Shown one piece after another: positions 1 to 9,799 of a DNA stretch of 64,000 bases; positions within the stretch are counted from its first letter, which is position 1; each line of letters begins with the position of its first letter. The notes under the pieces are model-generated. The model had not been told where the DNA came from, searched no databases, and saw only the letters and a list, made by a program, of their open reading frames with translations. Both the position numbers and the translations under genes were made by a program. This stretch comes from Gnomoniopsis sp. IMI 355080. Taxonomy: Eukaryota > Ascomycota > Sordariomycetes > Diaporthales > Gnomoniaceae. The stretch is from contig JAPEVC010000020.1 of the NCBI GenBank assembly GCA_027946555.1, positions 170,256 to 234,255 of the forward strand, written 5' to 3'.

Positions 1-401
1 CAGGAGATGTTCTCATATACGAGGAATGGGCGGAGGCCATCCACAGCGCCCTCTGAGGGCCCATTATCACGAACTCGGATCTTGTCCGTCCAGAAGTAGG
101 TGTGGTGATCTTGTCTCCTTTCTTTCGAACCCAAAAATAAGCCTATTCCCAAAGTTGTTAGCTGAAGCCTATCTTATACGGTGGGCCCACTATCCACCTT
201 GAGGATCGCCGCTAAGCCTCACTGTGAATAATTAGAAAACCACCAGCGCCACCGCTGCCCCCACCCAACGACGGGTTTATACCGCCAAGGTCATTTCCGA
301 GGACTTTGCATACAAATGTTCCATTGCAGCCGCCTAGTACGGCGGGCGCTCGCCTTGAAACGATCCCCGGCAGTCCGCTGAGCCCATCGACGATACGGTC
401 T
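1..401. other. Upstream region of the first gene, no gene seen
   Basis: No coding exon can be supported here. The open frame of the first gene extends back to about position 306 but has no ATG before 402, so an upstream exon joined by an intron (possibly beyond the window edge) cannot be excluded. Confidence 0.4.
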
Positions 402-1865
402 ATGCTGACGCCCACCAGACATCAATTTCGTGCAACACCGGGAACACCGAGAACAGTCGACAGGAACAGGATCCAGAGAGTCATGACCGGAGACGGAATC
501 CGGGCGCCACGACCATTGTCTGAGCGGGCCATGATACCACTCGATTCGCTGTCCAGGATTAGACAGGGGGAGGATGCGCATTCGACTCGCAGCCCTCTCA
601 GTATATCTGCACCGTTGATATCGTCCCCAACCGAAGTGAGAGTCACCAATATCTCAGACGGCGACGAGTGCAGGGCACAAAGGGCGCCCAACACCCAATC
701 GAAGCCGCGCGAACGGAGGCATAGTCCTCTGAGCCCACTTCGCCAATCACACCCAATGGTGCTTTCCCCAGGCCGGGGCACATACAACACTATTGGCGAG
801 ACAATGAGCCCGGGAAGGCCTTCCCAACCTAGCGAACAGGAGCTTCCACCTCCAAGTCTAAAGCGGCCGCGACCGCACCAGCGGGTAAGCTCCCATAGCA
901 CGCGCGTCGACGACGGCATGGCCACGAAGAGCGAGGATGGCAACAACGGAGACGACTGCACGCCCGCGGTATCCTCATCGCTACACATCGCCGATTTCAG
1001 CGCAAAGTGCTACATGTGCCCAGAGCCATGCCCGCCTGGCCAAGGACTGTGCACAGCTTGCCACGAGCGCTTCCAAATTCAGAACCCCGACTTTGACAGC
1101 TCGGACTCTGATTACCAAGACTTCGATGTACGCACGCCAAGTCTATCGCCGAGGCGTACCAAGCCCAGGCCGCTGGTGTTGCAGACGACGCAGGCGCGTG
1201 GCAGCGCCGGAGCCCCCGCCCCCGCCACCGGCCCCGTCACTCCCTCCTTTTCCAGGCCCATGACCCCGATGAGGTCGCCTCAGCTCGCGGGTACGCCACT
1301 CTCGTCTTCACCGCGGACGCCGGAGACGCCTCGCGAGTGGTCGCGTCTATCAAATCCTCCTCCACGCCAGGCCTCTAATTCGCATTCGCGATCATTGAGT
1401 TCCGTCCCATTCCAGCCACTCAAAACGCTTGGTTCCCCAGTGTCCATCCACCCGTCCGCATCACCTAAGCGCGGTAGTGCGCTGTTCCACCTTGAGCGAA
1501 GCATGCAGTGGGGGAACTGGGAGCCCTTGACACCCGGTGCAAGCCCGAAGAGCGGGTATGATGTTGTTCGAATAGGGAGTGTATCGGGGGGCGAGGTGAA
1601 AAGGGTGGTAGTCCGAGACTCGAATGACGAAGGGGCTGACACGATGAAAATGCTTGCAAATGAGGAGGAGGAAGAAGAAGAAAGGAGGAGTGGGGGAGGT
1701 GGGGGATATGGCGATTGGTTCAGTTACTATGCTGAGAAAGAAGAACGAGAGGCGCAAGACAGGACATCGGCAGGGAGCAGTATTTATGAGAGGATACAGT
1801 CGATTTATGATGCATATGCTGGAGAGGATGACGAGGATGAAGGAGAGGAAACTGGGATGTTCTGA
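402..1865 (+). CDS. Disordered Ser/Pro-rich protein with a small Cys-x2-Cys motif
   Basis: I do not recognise this protein. The frame is open to a TGA at 1863-1865 and gives 487 residues from the first in-frame ATG at 402. It is mostly low-complexity and rich in SP/TP dipeptides (for example near TPGTPRTVDR), suggesting many proline-directed phosphorylation sites and little folded structure. The one compact element is a cysteine cluster at residues 203-220, with Cys203, Cys206, Cys210, Cys217 and Cys220 and a following His. This is a plausible zinc-ribbon or zinc-knuckle, inferred only. The C-terminus has a Glu run, a Gly patch and a final acidic tail after an aromatic-rich piece (GDWFSYYAEKEER). 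The true start may lie in an upstream exon. No introns are evident within the frame. Confidence 0.6.
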   Translation: MLTPTRHQFRATPGTPRTVDRNRIQRVMTGDGIRAPRPLSERAMIPLDSLSRIRQGEDAHSTRSPLSISAPLISSPTEVRVTNISDGDECRAQRAPNTQSKPRERRHSPLSPLRQSHPMVLSPGRGTYNTIGETMSPGRPSQPSEQELPPPSLKRPRPHQRVSSHSTRVDDGMATKSEDGNNGDDCTPAVSSSLHIADFSAKCYMCPEPCPPGQGLCTACHERFQIQNPDFDSSDSDYQDFDVRTPSLSPRRTKPRPLVLQTTQARGSAGAPAPATGPVTPSFSRPMTPMRSPQLAGTPLSSSPRTPETPREWSRLSNPPPRQASNSHSRSLSSVPFQPLKTLGSPVSIHPSASPKRGSALFHLERSMQWGNWEPLTPGASPKSGYDVVRIGSVSGGEVKRVVVRDSNDEGADTMKMLANEEEEEEERRSGGGGGYGDWFSYYAEKEEREAQDRTSAGSSIYERIQSIYDAYAGEDDEDEGEETGMF

Positions 1866-2082
1866 GCAGTTTGTCCGCTCAGAGGCCAGCACACTCTTTC
1901 AACTGAAATGATATGCCGAGACGACAATGATACCTAGGCGTTTGGAATGGTTCATAGTTCGTTAAGAGAGTCGTTCAAAATGAAGTTTGTATATACACAC
2001 CACTCTATTTTGGCGCCATGACGATTCCTTCGTCTATGCGCAATTCTGTTTCAGGAAATCGATGTTCTATCGGTCTCTGTAA

Positions 2083-3239
2083 TCATGCGATCTTGTTGAC
2101 GACCAGCTCGCCCTTGTTTTCGCCGTCTAGCTCGAGGAAGCTGCCGCTCTCGAGCTTCTTCTTCCATTTGGTGCTCTCGTAGCGCGCTAAGATTAGAGTC
2201 ATTCGGAGAATCTTCTGGTGACTCGACTCATGTTCCGCTACTTCATCTGGTACAGGGGTGAACGTCCATCTGCCGAAAGCCCAGTTGAGGATATATCTGC
2301 TTTGAGGCTGTGATAGTGGTGCGGTGGGAATGTCTGCGTCTGAGCCGTTGACGGTGGAGGAAGTAGATAACACGGCCTTAATCCGGTAAATTTCGTCCTT
2401 TGGTGCTGTTTTCAATAGTGTCAAAAGGTTTTCTGCGTTAACGCTGGAGCCCTTTGGGCCGCTGAGCTCGATGGACAAGACCTCAACTTCTGATTGGTGG
2501 CCCTTCTCATGGTCATGATCATGGTCATGGTCGTGAGCATGACCGTTCGGTCCTTCGTCCATTGACTGAGCGAGACCTCCGTCAATTCCAAAGATGACTC
2601 CCATAGGGACTCGGCCCTTGTCGCTTTTGACCCAGGCAGTGTCCACTTCCAGATCACCCACACGGTCGAGACATTCATCAAATTTGCGCTCATCACACTG
2701 CTCCCATCTGTAGTGTAGTTTAGCCAAAGCCCTTCCCGAAGGCAGATCACATAGTCAACTTACTTGTTGAATACAATCAGATCCGTATACTTCGCCTGCA
2801 GGCGCGCTGTGACGCTGGTGTCCTCGTACCCTTGCCAGTTTTCCACGTCAATGACGCTGACCACGCCATCCAGCACATAATCACCGGTCGCGCGCGCAAG
2901 ACGGTTGATCTCCATGGCCAGAATCGCGGGGAAAGCAGAGCCAGACGTCTCGATGACGATGCGGTCCGGGGTGACCTGTGCCTGCAGTTCCTTGAGGGCC
3001 TCGCTGAGCTGGCCGACTAGATTGCAGCAGATACAGCCGTTGAGCATTTCGCGCACGCCCGAGATAGCATTGGACGATGCCAGCTGCGAGTCGATTGCCA
3101 AGTCACCAAATTCATTTTTCAAAAGGGCGAGTTTGTAGTCCGGGTTCGCGGCACGAAGCTGGGGGATGAGGTTGAGGATGAGAGTTGTTTTGCCGGAACC
3201 GAGGAAGCCCGTGATGATGGTTATTGGTATGGGCGCCAT
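2083..3239 (-). CDS. CobW/COG0523-family metal-chaperone GTPase
   Basis: Two exons, complement(2083..2707, 2764..3239), with a 56-nt intron. Joining them restores the G4-type NKWE motif across the junction, which confirms the splice. The protein has 366 residues. At the N-terminus is Walker A GFLGSGKTT, then the metal-binding CICC motif in NGCICC, and a switch region with ETSGS. The C-terminal half contains a His/Asp-rich stretch (alternating HD near GHAHDH), a probable zinc or other divalent-metal loop, followed by the CobW C-terminal domain with ILNWAFGRWTF. Family members are cytosolic GTPases that insert metal into client enzymes. The protein begins almost directly with the P-loop and lacks the N-terminal CPELVPI-like motif that animal and yeast ZNG1 uses to bind methionine aminopeptidase, so the client is probably different. 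The gene is divergent from the small gene at 3840 with a 600-bp shared promoter region. Confidence 0.93.
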
Positions 3240-3839
3240 GATGGATATGTCTGCCTAGGCGACAATGGAGAACAGCCTGGAAGCCGTGGGGAGAGGAAAA
3301 TGTTAAAGGGGAAGAAAGGGACCCAGAATTGTCGTCTGATGCTCAGGTCATGAAAATACCGCGAACATCTGTCCGTGATGACTTCAGACAGACCCGTTCT
3401 CGGCGGCCGGTTCGGCTATGAGATTTAAGGTTATCGCTTATCGATATAGACAAGGGGATCCTGGTAAACGAAATAATCGTACATTTCGCTGTGGTATTCA
3501 GACGTCTTCTCCAGTACTCGAGTAGCAACTCTAGTCTCCTTCTCAGCTAGAGTCACAACCATGAGAGACCAACATTCCATGGAAAATGTCTTATTATTTT
3601 GGGAGGACTTCATTTTAGCCCGAGCCAAACCATGTTTGATACTTTGACAGCGGGAGATCAACATCACCAGTGCGGCTTCATGTTACACAAGAACTCAACC
3701 ACGGCTGGCTGTGACGTCACGCCTCGCGTTGTGGCTGTTCAGCTTGGAGAGAAAAACTTCACATTGCTTCCATTCCATATCCTGTCATAGTACCAAATAA
3801 ACTCTAGATCATACCTATAAACCATCTCGAAATTCAATC
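3240..3839. other. Divergent intergenic region with a CRE element
   Basis: 600 bp lie between the CobW-family gene on the minus strand and the small protein gene on the plus strand. It holds a perfect CRE palindrome (listed separately) and no supportable exon. Confidence 0.5.
3712..3719. promoter_or_regulatory. Perfect CRE (TGACGTCA), candidate Atf1/AtfA bZIP site
   Basis: The 8-bp palindrome TGACGTCA sits 121 bp before the ATG of the small hydrophilic protein gene and 473 bp before the divergent CobW-family gene. This is the canonical ATF/CREB binding site, used in fungi by stress and conidiation bZIP factors of the Atf1/AtfA type. Function here is inferred from sequence and position only. 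Confidence 0.5.
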
Positions 3840-4235
3840 ATGCCTTCCGTCAACGCTCAGTCTACAGGCGATGAAGAGGCGCAGAAGAAGACTTACAAGG
3901 AGCAACTAGACGAAGCAGCTGTAAAGGCCACAGCCTCGCAAGGCGACAATGCCAACAAAGACGGGGTCGTGAACAAAGTTGTTGAGAAAGGTGAGCAATT
4001 AATATGTCTATGTGATGAAAAAGAAGAAAAAAAAACTGATTTCGGAAATCAAGTGTCCGAATACGTTCCGGCTGTTGGCAAGGTTTTGGGTCAGGAAAAC
4101 AACGACGCGGCTTCTGAGACTGAGTCCAAGATTCCCGGACCACCCGAGCTACCACACCATGCCACCCAGGTCGAGGAGTTTGTGAGAGACCAGCACCGCA
4201 GCAGGATAGAGGATGGAAAGCTTGCGGACGAGTGA
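3840..4235 (+). CDS. Small hydrophilic protein, unknown function
   Basis: Two exons, 3840..3990 and 4054..4235, give 110 residues. The 63-nt intron has a GTGAGC donor, a CTGAT branch-like site and AAG acceptor. It contains no stop and is a multiple of three, so an unspliced read-through would give 131 residues with a Lys/Glu-rich insert. I prefer the spliced form because the junction rebuilds a smooth VVEKVSEYVPAVGKVLG helix. The protein is charged and Ala/Glu/Lys-rich, without signal peptide or membrane segment. It ends in a PGPPELPHH segment and a basic/acidic tail. It resembles the small, highly soluble stress- or spore-associated proteins of filamentous fungi in composition, but I cannot assign a family. 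The CRE site upstream fits stress regulation. Confidence 0.7.
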   Translation: MPSVNAQSTGDEEAQKKTYKEQLDEAAVKATASQGDNANKDGVVNKVVEKGEQLICLCDEKEEKKTDFGNQVSEYVPAVGKVLGQENNDAASETESKIPGPPELPHHATQVEEFVRDQHRSRIEDGKLADE

Positions 4236-4491
4236 AACTATCTCGGAGTGCTTGCGCCAGGACGAGGGAGTGCATAACGCAAAGGCTGAGCTTGAAGGTG
4301 CGGTTTTGGAATTTTAGCATCGGCATTGGCACTTCGATTCGAACGGCGTTTGCATGGGGTATAGGAACTTTGGGGCCAACGTCGAAGGCAAGGGGAACCT
4401 TTGAGTGTTCGGGCTATCATTCAGTCGTTTCTTCTTCACTTTCAACACATCAATGACCAGGTATTGCTTCAGCCATGACTTCATATCATTA

Positions 4492-5108
4492 TCATAATTC
4501 AAACAACAGCCAGCCAACCGCAAACGTGACCACTCCTGACAGCAGCGCCATGCTCCCCCAAGTCGTTACCGCATCAGCGTCGGAGGTGACAGCATACGTC
4601 GCCGCTGGCCTCAGCTGACTCAAATCGTAAAAGCCTGTCTGCGAGCCGCTCGCCGTGAGCAGCGGCCCAGCCCACCATACATCTCCGCCACTATTCAAAG
4701 AGCTGGGATATATTGTGGCCGCCGGTGCCGGCGTGGCAGTGACGCCGTTTCCCCAGATGCTCACCCTACCAGTCTGCGCCTCGCTGTCGACTGGGCAGGT
4801 GATGGTCAGTGTGGGCGTCGCACACGCGCTGCATGTGATGACGCTGGTGGTGAAGTCTGGTGGTATCGCCGGCTGGGTCCAGGTTGCTTGGTCACCCTCG
4901 CAGATTTCCTGGACCGTGTAGGTTGCGAGCCACGTGGATGATGTATCGGCTGCCTGGGCGGTGAAGCCATACTCCGTTGTGAAGACTGGGATGGGTGCTA
5001 GGGTGATTGAGGGAATGACGGCGTTGAGCGTGCTACTGGCCCAGAGAGAGGAGGAACTGCATTTTGTCAGAGGCTGTTTCATTTGAGATTAGAGGGGACT
5101 TACGACAT
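4492..5108 (-). CDS. Ser/Thr-rich surface protein with C-terminal GPI-like tail
   Basis: The main exon is complement(4492..5056). A likely first mini-exon, 5104..5108 (ATG plus two bases), is joined by a 47-nt intron with a perfect GTAAGT donor and a CTGAC branch point, giving 189 residues. The body is Ser/Thr/Pro/Ala-rich with Cys in a TYTVQEICEGDQATW segment followed by TCSACATPTLTITC, a pattern I associate with fungal GPI-anchored wall proteins. The C-terminus ends in a hydrophobic stretch of about 20 residues (SMALLSGVVTFAVGWLLFEL) with no charged tail before the stop, as expected for a GPI-attachment signal. No convincing signal peptide is present in either start model. Either the 5' end is incomplete or the export signal is atypical. 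Confidence 0.6.
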
Positions 5109-6505
5109 GGCCCTCTGTGTATCAAAATGAAATTGGTTCAGAGACAAGGAAATAGTATGTACGCGAAAGAAACTTTTGGCTAGGCAGATAAATGAGGGCA
5201 ATTGAGGCAAAGAGCTCAGTGGTATTTCATTGCGATTGATCTTGACATGTTCGAAAGCAGATGGCTACAGAAATGCAAGTCTGGCCAAAAGGGAGAGCTA
5301 TCTTGACCAGCAAAGAGAGACGAGGGTATCGCAGTCGATACCTTATAAGTGTGCCCGTCGAGCCAGACCGCGCATTCGTGAGGAATGAGGTGGACATGAG
5401 CGGCCATTCCCAGATGCCGCGGCCAAGCGGTTGTAAGTGATGTTTTCTCCCTAGCATGATGCATGATTTGTATGTGTAAGATCAAGATCTGAGACCTTCT
5501 CGCCCATGTGTTCGGGAGCCTCTGTACGCCGGGACAAGATACAATCATATTCTCGCAAGCAATGACTGACCTCGCGACAACGAAGACAAGGCAGACACGG
5601 ACCACAACACAGTCACGGCATCGATAGCGACATCTTGACAACATAGCTTGCGTCTGTGGGGAGGAACACGCTTCTCGCTGTCCGCGCCCTCGGGGTCTCA
5701 GATGTCTTGAACCACTGGAATGAGGACAGACCGACACGCAACACTCACATGCTGCATGGATAGGCTACGAAAGACATGTCAGATCTAGACTGTTGCCACA
5801 TACGAGCAGTAACACATCATCTCAATATATTGATCATCAACGCCCACCTAGCGCGCGCCCTGTGCCTTTGTTGCGCTGGTCGTAGTCGCAATTCGCATGT
5901 TTCCCGTCTTTTGGCATCTCACACCCACCGAATAGCAGAGTGCAAGACTTCCTATCGAGGATAATTTCAATCTGCGGAGTGTCCTCCTTGGAGTGACATT
6001 GGCAACACGGCACTGTTGGTAAACGAGGTGACGGTCGTGGCTTCTCCGGGTGCTTTTTGATGAAGAAGAGAAAAAAGGAAACGAGAGAAATTTTCGATTG
6101 CGCGCGCCAGCTTTTGTAGTCGCAACGCGCTTCTGCGGGGCCCCACTCTGTTATGTAAGCTTTACCAGGTAGGTAGGTACTTAGGTACTTAGGTACTTAG
6201 GTACTTAGGTACTTAGGTACTTAGGTACTTAGGTAGGCACCCAAGTAGGTTGCTCAAGCGCTGCCGCCTTTCTTTGAGGCTCCAGCGGCAACTCTACACA
6301 TCTGCCGCCGGCTGTTTGCTCACCCCACCTTCAACCATGAATTAACGTTCCGCCCTCATCCTCATCTACACTTCCCAACGGAGAGGCTCGTAAGAACGCT
6401 GACTCCATCCAAAGTCCGACCTCTGCATGGAAAAGACGTACGCCAGCTGTGTCTTAACTCGGCGCTTCCAATAGGATTGTTCTCGCATCACGCCAAACCC
6501 CGAAG
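5109..6505. other. Intergenic region of 1.4 kb with tandem octamer array
   Basis: This is the divergent gap between the GPI-tailed protein gene and the FAM32A-like gene. A minus-strand open frame across 5216-5737 has no gene-like composition and I do not call it. The only structured element is the repeat at 6170-6236. Confidence 0.5.
6170..6236. repeat. Tandem TTAGGTAC octamer array
   Basis: Six perfect head-to-tail copies of TTAGGTAC (6181-6228) plus a partial seventh, preceded by two or three AGGT tetramers. The array lies about 270 bp upstream of the FAM32A-like start codon. It resembles the AGGTA/CCTAGGTA words scattered through other intergenic gaps of this window and is a likely length-polymorphic minisatellite. 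Confidence 0.95.
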
Positions 6506-6889
6506 ATGCCCTCCGACGACTACGCCTCCGCAAGCACGGGCGGCGCCCTGCGGATAAAAGGCGCAAAAGTGAAGAAGAACAAGAAGAAGAAGTCCGGCAA
6601 GTCGGACCTTGAGAAGAATCTATCGACCGGCGAGGCCTCATCGTCCAAGAAGTCAGAGCAGCCTACCGAGGACGAACCGACAGAGGAGGAAGTCCCACCC
6701 GAGCGACGAAAGACAGAGGCAGAGCGGCGGTTTGAGGAGGCAAGGAAGAAGAAGTTATTGGAGATGGCGGAGGAGGCCAAGTCTAGGCCCGAACTACTCA
6801 AGACGCACAAGGAACGAGTCGAGGAACTGAACACGTACTTGAGCAAGTTGAGCGAACATCATGATATGCCCAAGATTGGGCCGGGATGA
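6506..6889 (+). CDS. FAM32A-like protein (DUF1754)
   Basis: A single exon encoding 127 residues. The N-terminus carries a Lys-rich basic run (VKKNKKKKSGK, about residues 22-32), then an acidic Ser/Glu linker. The C-terminal third is the conserved FAM32A signature, TEAERRFEEARKKK followed by KTHKERVEELNTYLSKL and the terminal HHDMPKIGPG. In animals FAM32A is a small nuclear factor that enters the catalytic spliceosome (C*/P stage) and contacts the exon junction with its extreme C-terminus. The fungal protein keeps that C-terminus intact, so the same role is likely. The ATG is the first in frame. The gene lies downstream of the TTAGGTAC tandem array. Confidence 0.92.
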   Translation: MPSDDYASASTGGALRIKGAKVKKNKKKKSGKSDLEKNLSTGEASSSKKSEQPTEDEPTEEEVPPERRKTEAERRFEEARKKKLLEMAEEAKSRPELLKTHKERVEELNTYLSKLSEHHDMPKIGPG

Positions 6890-8357
6890 GGGGTGCGCCT
6901 GCGGCAATGGGTGCAAGAAGGGGTCAATTCGCCTTTTTGGAATTGTCACGGCTTTTGTCCACCAAATCCGGCGTGGGAGGCCCCCTTCTTTCAGCCCAGA
7001 AGCCATACGACCAGGCCTCTCGCTTCACTACACCAGCTGCTGCGAGGCCCTGGCACGGCCGGTGGAGCAGAGTGTTGGTTTCCTGGACGAACCTTACAGT
7101 CCGTGGAACCGTGGGCTCCTGGGCCTCTATTAGGGCAGTCTGCAGGACCTACGCTTCCCAAGGACATGTAGAAGGGCTCTGGCGAAGTAGCGAATTCATG
7201 TGTGCACACTCTCAGCATCCCCAGAAAATTTGACGCCACGATTTCCAAGGCTGGATTACTTGAAACTTGAAGGAAAAGCGCAAGCCACCATTCGCCCCCG
7301 CCCCCCAAAAGCAAGTAACAAGACTCGAGTATCACCACTATGGGTATCGCGGCTATGTGAACTATAGTGGCTCCTTACTGACATCAGACAGAACACACGT
7401 TCCTGTGGGAAAGACTTTGTGCGCCCTGCAATGCCCCAGCATTCTGGCTGATGGAATGGCCTAACTGGCGCAAAGTAGGGGATTTCTGTCAACACAACTA
7501 GGCCGTGCCCTATCGAGCGAGCGCGCCTCCGGCCTTCTCTTTCAACGCTAGTCTATTGTTTTTGTGGAATACTCACGCCAGCATCCTCATACAGATGTAT
7601 ACCACCCACCTCAATTTTTCTAGATCGAAGGTTTTGATATCTTGGCTTCTGTTGGTCTTCATGAACAGTCCTTTTCCCTTTGGCTCGGTCGCTTGTCTTC
7701 TTGCCTGCACCAGGGGAAACGCGGTCTTGCTGCTGCTGGGAGCCCCAAATCAAATGGAACCTGGCCTTGCAAGTCCTATTTCTCACGGCCAATCCAAAAG
7801 GGTCATAATTAGGTCGCATCACTGGACCGAGTGTGATGTGGCTCACTCGCTGACCCAAGAAAGACCTTGTACGTTCTTTGGTTCATTAGGAAGGGCACCG
7901 TCATCGAATCCCGTGGAATTCTTCCTCAGGCCGGAACGACAGTTGCTCATTTTGTTTCGGGAAAGAAATTTTTACATGCACGACAAGACGGATACAGAGT
8001 GCTGGTGGTCCCTTTGTGATTTGCATTATGTTCTTTATAACAAGGTTATTCCAAGGGAAGCCCTTTCGGCCCAAAGCCCTTCCTTCTACTTTTTTGTGAT
8101 CCAAATCCACGTTCTATAGGGGGTATCTCAAGGAGTGGTCCGATACTGGTTGACGCCGTATCCCGCTGTATATCCGTAACGCTATGCAAATGCTGAACCC
8201 AATGTCCTCTCTAGATCATTACTACCAAAATAACTATCGAGAACATGGGGTCGCACTCAAAAAAGAAAAAGTCACCACCCAAACCAGATGCGCCGTGCTG
8301 AAAAAGCTTGATCGAGATTGTTCGCCGTAAACGTTTGTTGGGTAATCGTGATTAATA
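6890..8357. other. Intergenic region of 1.5 kb, nothing supportable
   Basis: Several overlapping open frames occur on both strands (the longest about 7505-8119 on plus), but they start at non-ATG codons, have no family resemblance and show no splice logic. It probably holds the 3' ends of the two converging flanking genes. Confidence 0.5.
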
Positions 8358-9799
8358 TTAGATGATATTGCGGACAACCCAGAAACCGCCGACCGCAACA
8401 GCTATGGCAGGCTGTAGGAGATTCTTCGGGGCAGCTCCCTCGGTCTGCAGGCTTGCCTCGGGTGTAGTTGTCGATCCGCTGGGCTGGGCGTTGACGTAGG
8501 AGTAGGAGGTCTGCGTGACAACAGAGATGCCACCGTCTGGGAGAGTGGATGTGAGGGTTGCGGTGACCAGGGTGGAGGAAGGCTTTGAGCTCGCGGTGGT
8601 TCCAGAAGCCTGACTTGATGCTGTTGTGCTTAAAGTTGTCCCTTGTTGAGAGGAAGTTGAGTCGACTGTCAAGGTTGTCAGTAGAGATCCAGCGTTATAA
8701 TTGTGTTTTGCTTGGGTGGTAGTGAGCTAGTCAGTTGACAGTCCTCCCAACAGGGTCTCTGGAACCGCATCGCTGGAGCTGATTCAAGGAGAAACATGAC
8801 TCAAAGGCATGATTCCCATATGGTATTCCCGATTATAAGACTATCAGTTTCAGGATTTCCCAGAATCATCCTACAGGACACTATCCCAGTAAGACGACTG
8901 CCAAACGGCAAATGATTCCAACGAAATAGAGGAGGATGAAATTCCCTCGTCAACATACCGCTTGATGAGGTAGTCGACGATGTGTCCGTGCTAGTATCAA
9001 CGCTGGTGGTGGTGGTGGAGGAGGAGGAGGAGGAGGAGGGGGACGCGGTAGTGAAGAACGTGAGGGTCTCAACTAAAGTGGTAGAAGAAGCAGATTGGGA
9101 TAGAGACTGACTTGCAGAAGCGCCAGAGCTAGATGCTGAAGAAAGAGAAGTGGCACTCTGGCTATCCACAACCACTGACGTGGCTGTGGTTGTCTCAGTC
9201 GTCAAGGTTGGGGCATCAGATGAAGAGGAGGTTGAAGAAGACGCAGTAGTGACAACAGAGGAGGACGTACCAGAAGAAGCAGCAATCTGAGAGGAGGTAG
9301 GAGTAGGAGTAGGAGTGTTTGTGTCTCGGATGGTTTCGGTTTGTACAGTCGTTTGAGTCTGAACTGTCGTTTGGACATCCATGCTTGTTGGCGTGGTCGC
9401 TGCCACCGTCGCAGAGGACGAAGTGGTGTCTTGAGCGACAGTCGTGGGTGTCGTCTCCTCGGCGGAGCTGCTGCTGCTGCTACTGCTGTCGCTGCTTGAG
9501 GTCGCAGCTGCAGTAGAAGACTGGGGCGCACTGGTGTCCGATATCGCGGAGCTCGTCGTGGCGTTGCCAGTCTGACGCTTCCCAACATGGATGGCGGGCG
9601 CAAACTTCTCCAGTAGTCCACGGATTTCGCTGGTGCTCAATAAGGCGGACAGCGAGTGAGACTCGGCACCGATGGCGGGTTGCTCAGACTCCGTGCCATC
9701 ATAGCCCTGTTGGGTCTCATGAAATTTCGTGGAGGCGAGACCCAGGGTCACAAAGCAACACACCAGCAGTACCAGTAATAAATTCCGTCTGGAAGCCAT
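8358..9799 (-). CDS. Secreted Ser/Thr-rich mucin-like protein with kexin site
   Basis: Two exons, complement(8358..8665, 8959..9799), give 382 residues. The 293-nt intron (GTATGT donor, CTGAC branch, GACAG acceptor) joins two Ser/Thr-rich frames in phase. The start is the ATG at 9799, which opens a classic signal peptide (MASRRNLLLVLLVCCFVTLG). A longer open frame upstream would bury this signal and has no ATG support. A dibasic Lys-Arg at residues 74-75 (HVGKRQTGN) is a likely Kex2 site separating a propeptide from a heavily O-glycosylated stalk of Ser and Thr. The C-terminus (NLLQPAIAVAVGGFWVVRNII) is hydrophobic and could be a weak GPI signal or membrane anchor. The role is probably in the cell wall or adhesion, inferred from composition. 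The long intron may hide an additional exon. Confidence 0.7.

Noticed and set aside
5216..5737. Minus-strand frame of 173 residues
   Set aside because: Cys/Arg/His-rich, irregular composition, no domain and no splice continuation. Treated as chance.
7505..8119. Plus-strand frame of 204 residues with hydrophobic parts
   Set aside because: Non-ATG start, no recognisable motif, located in a 3' intergenic region.
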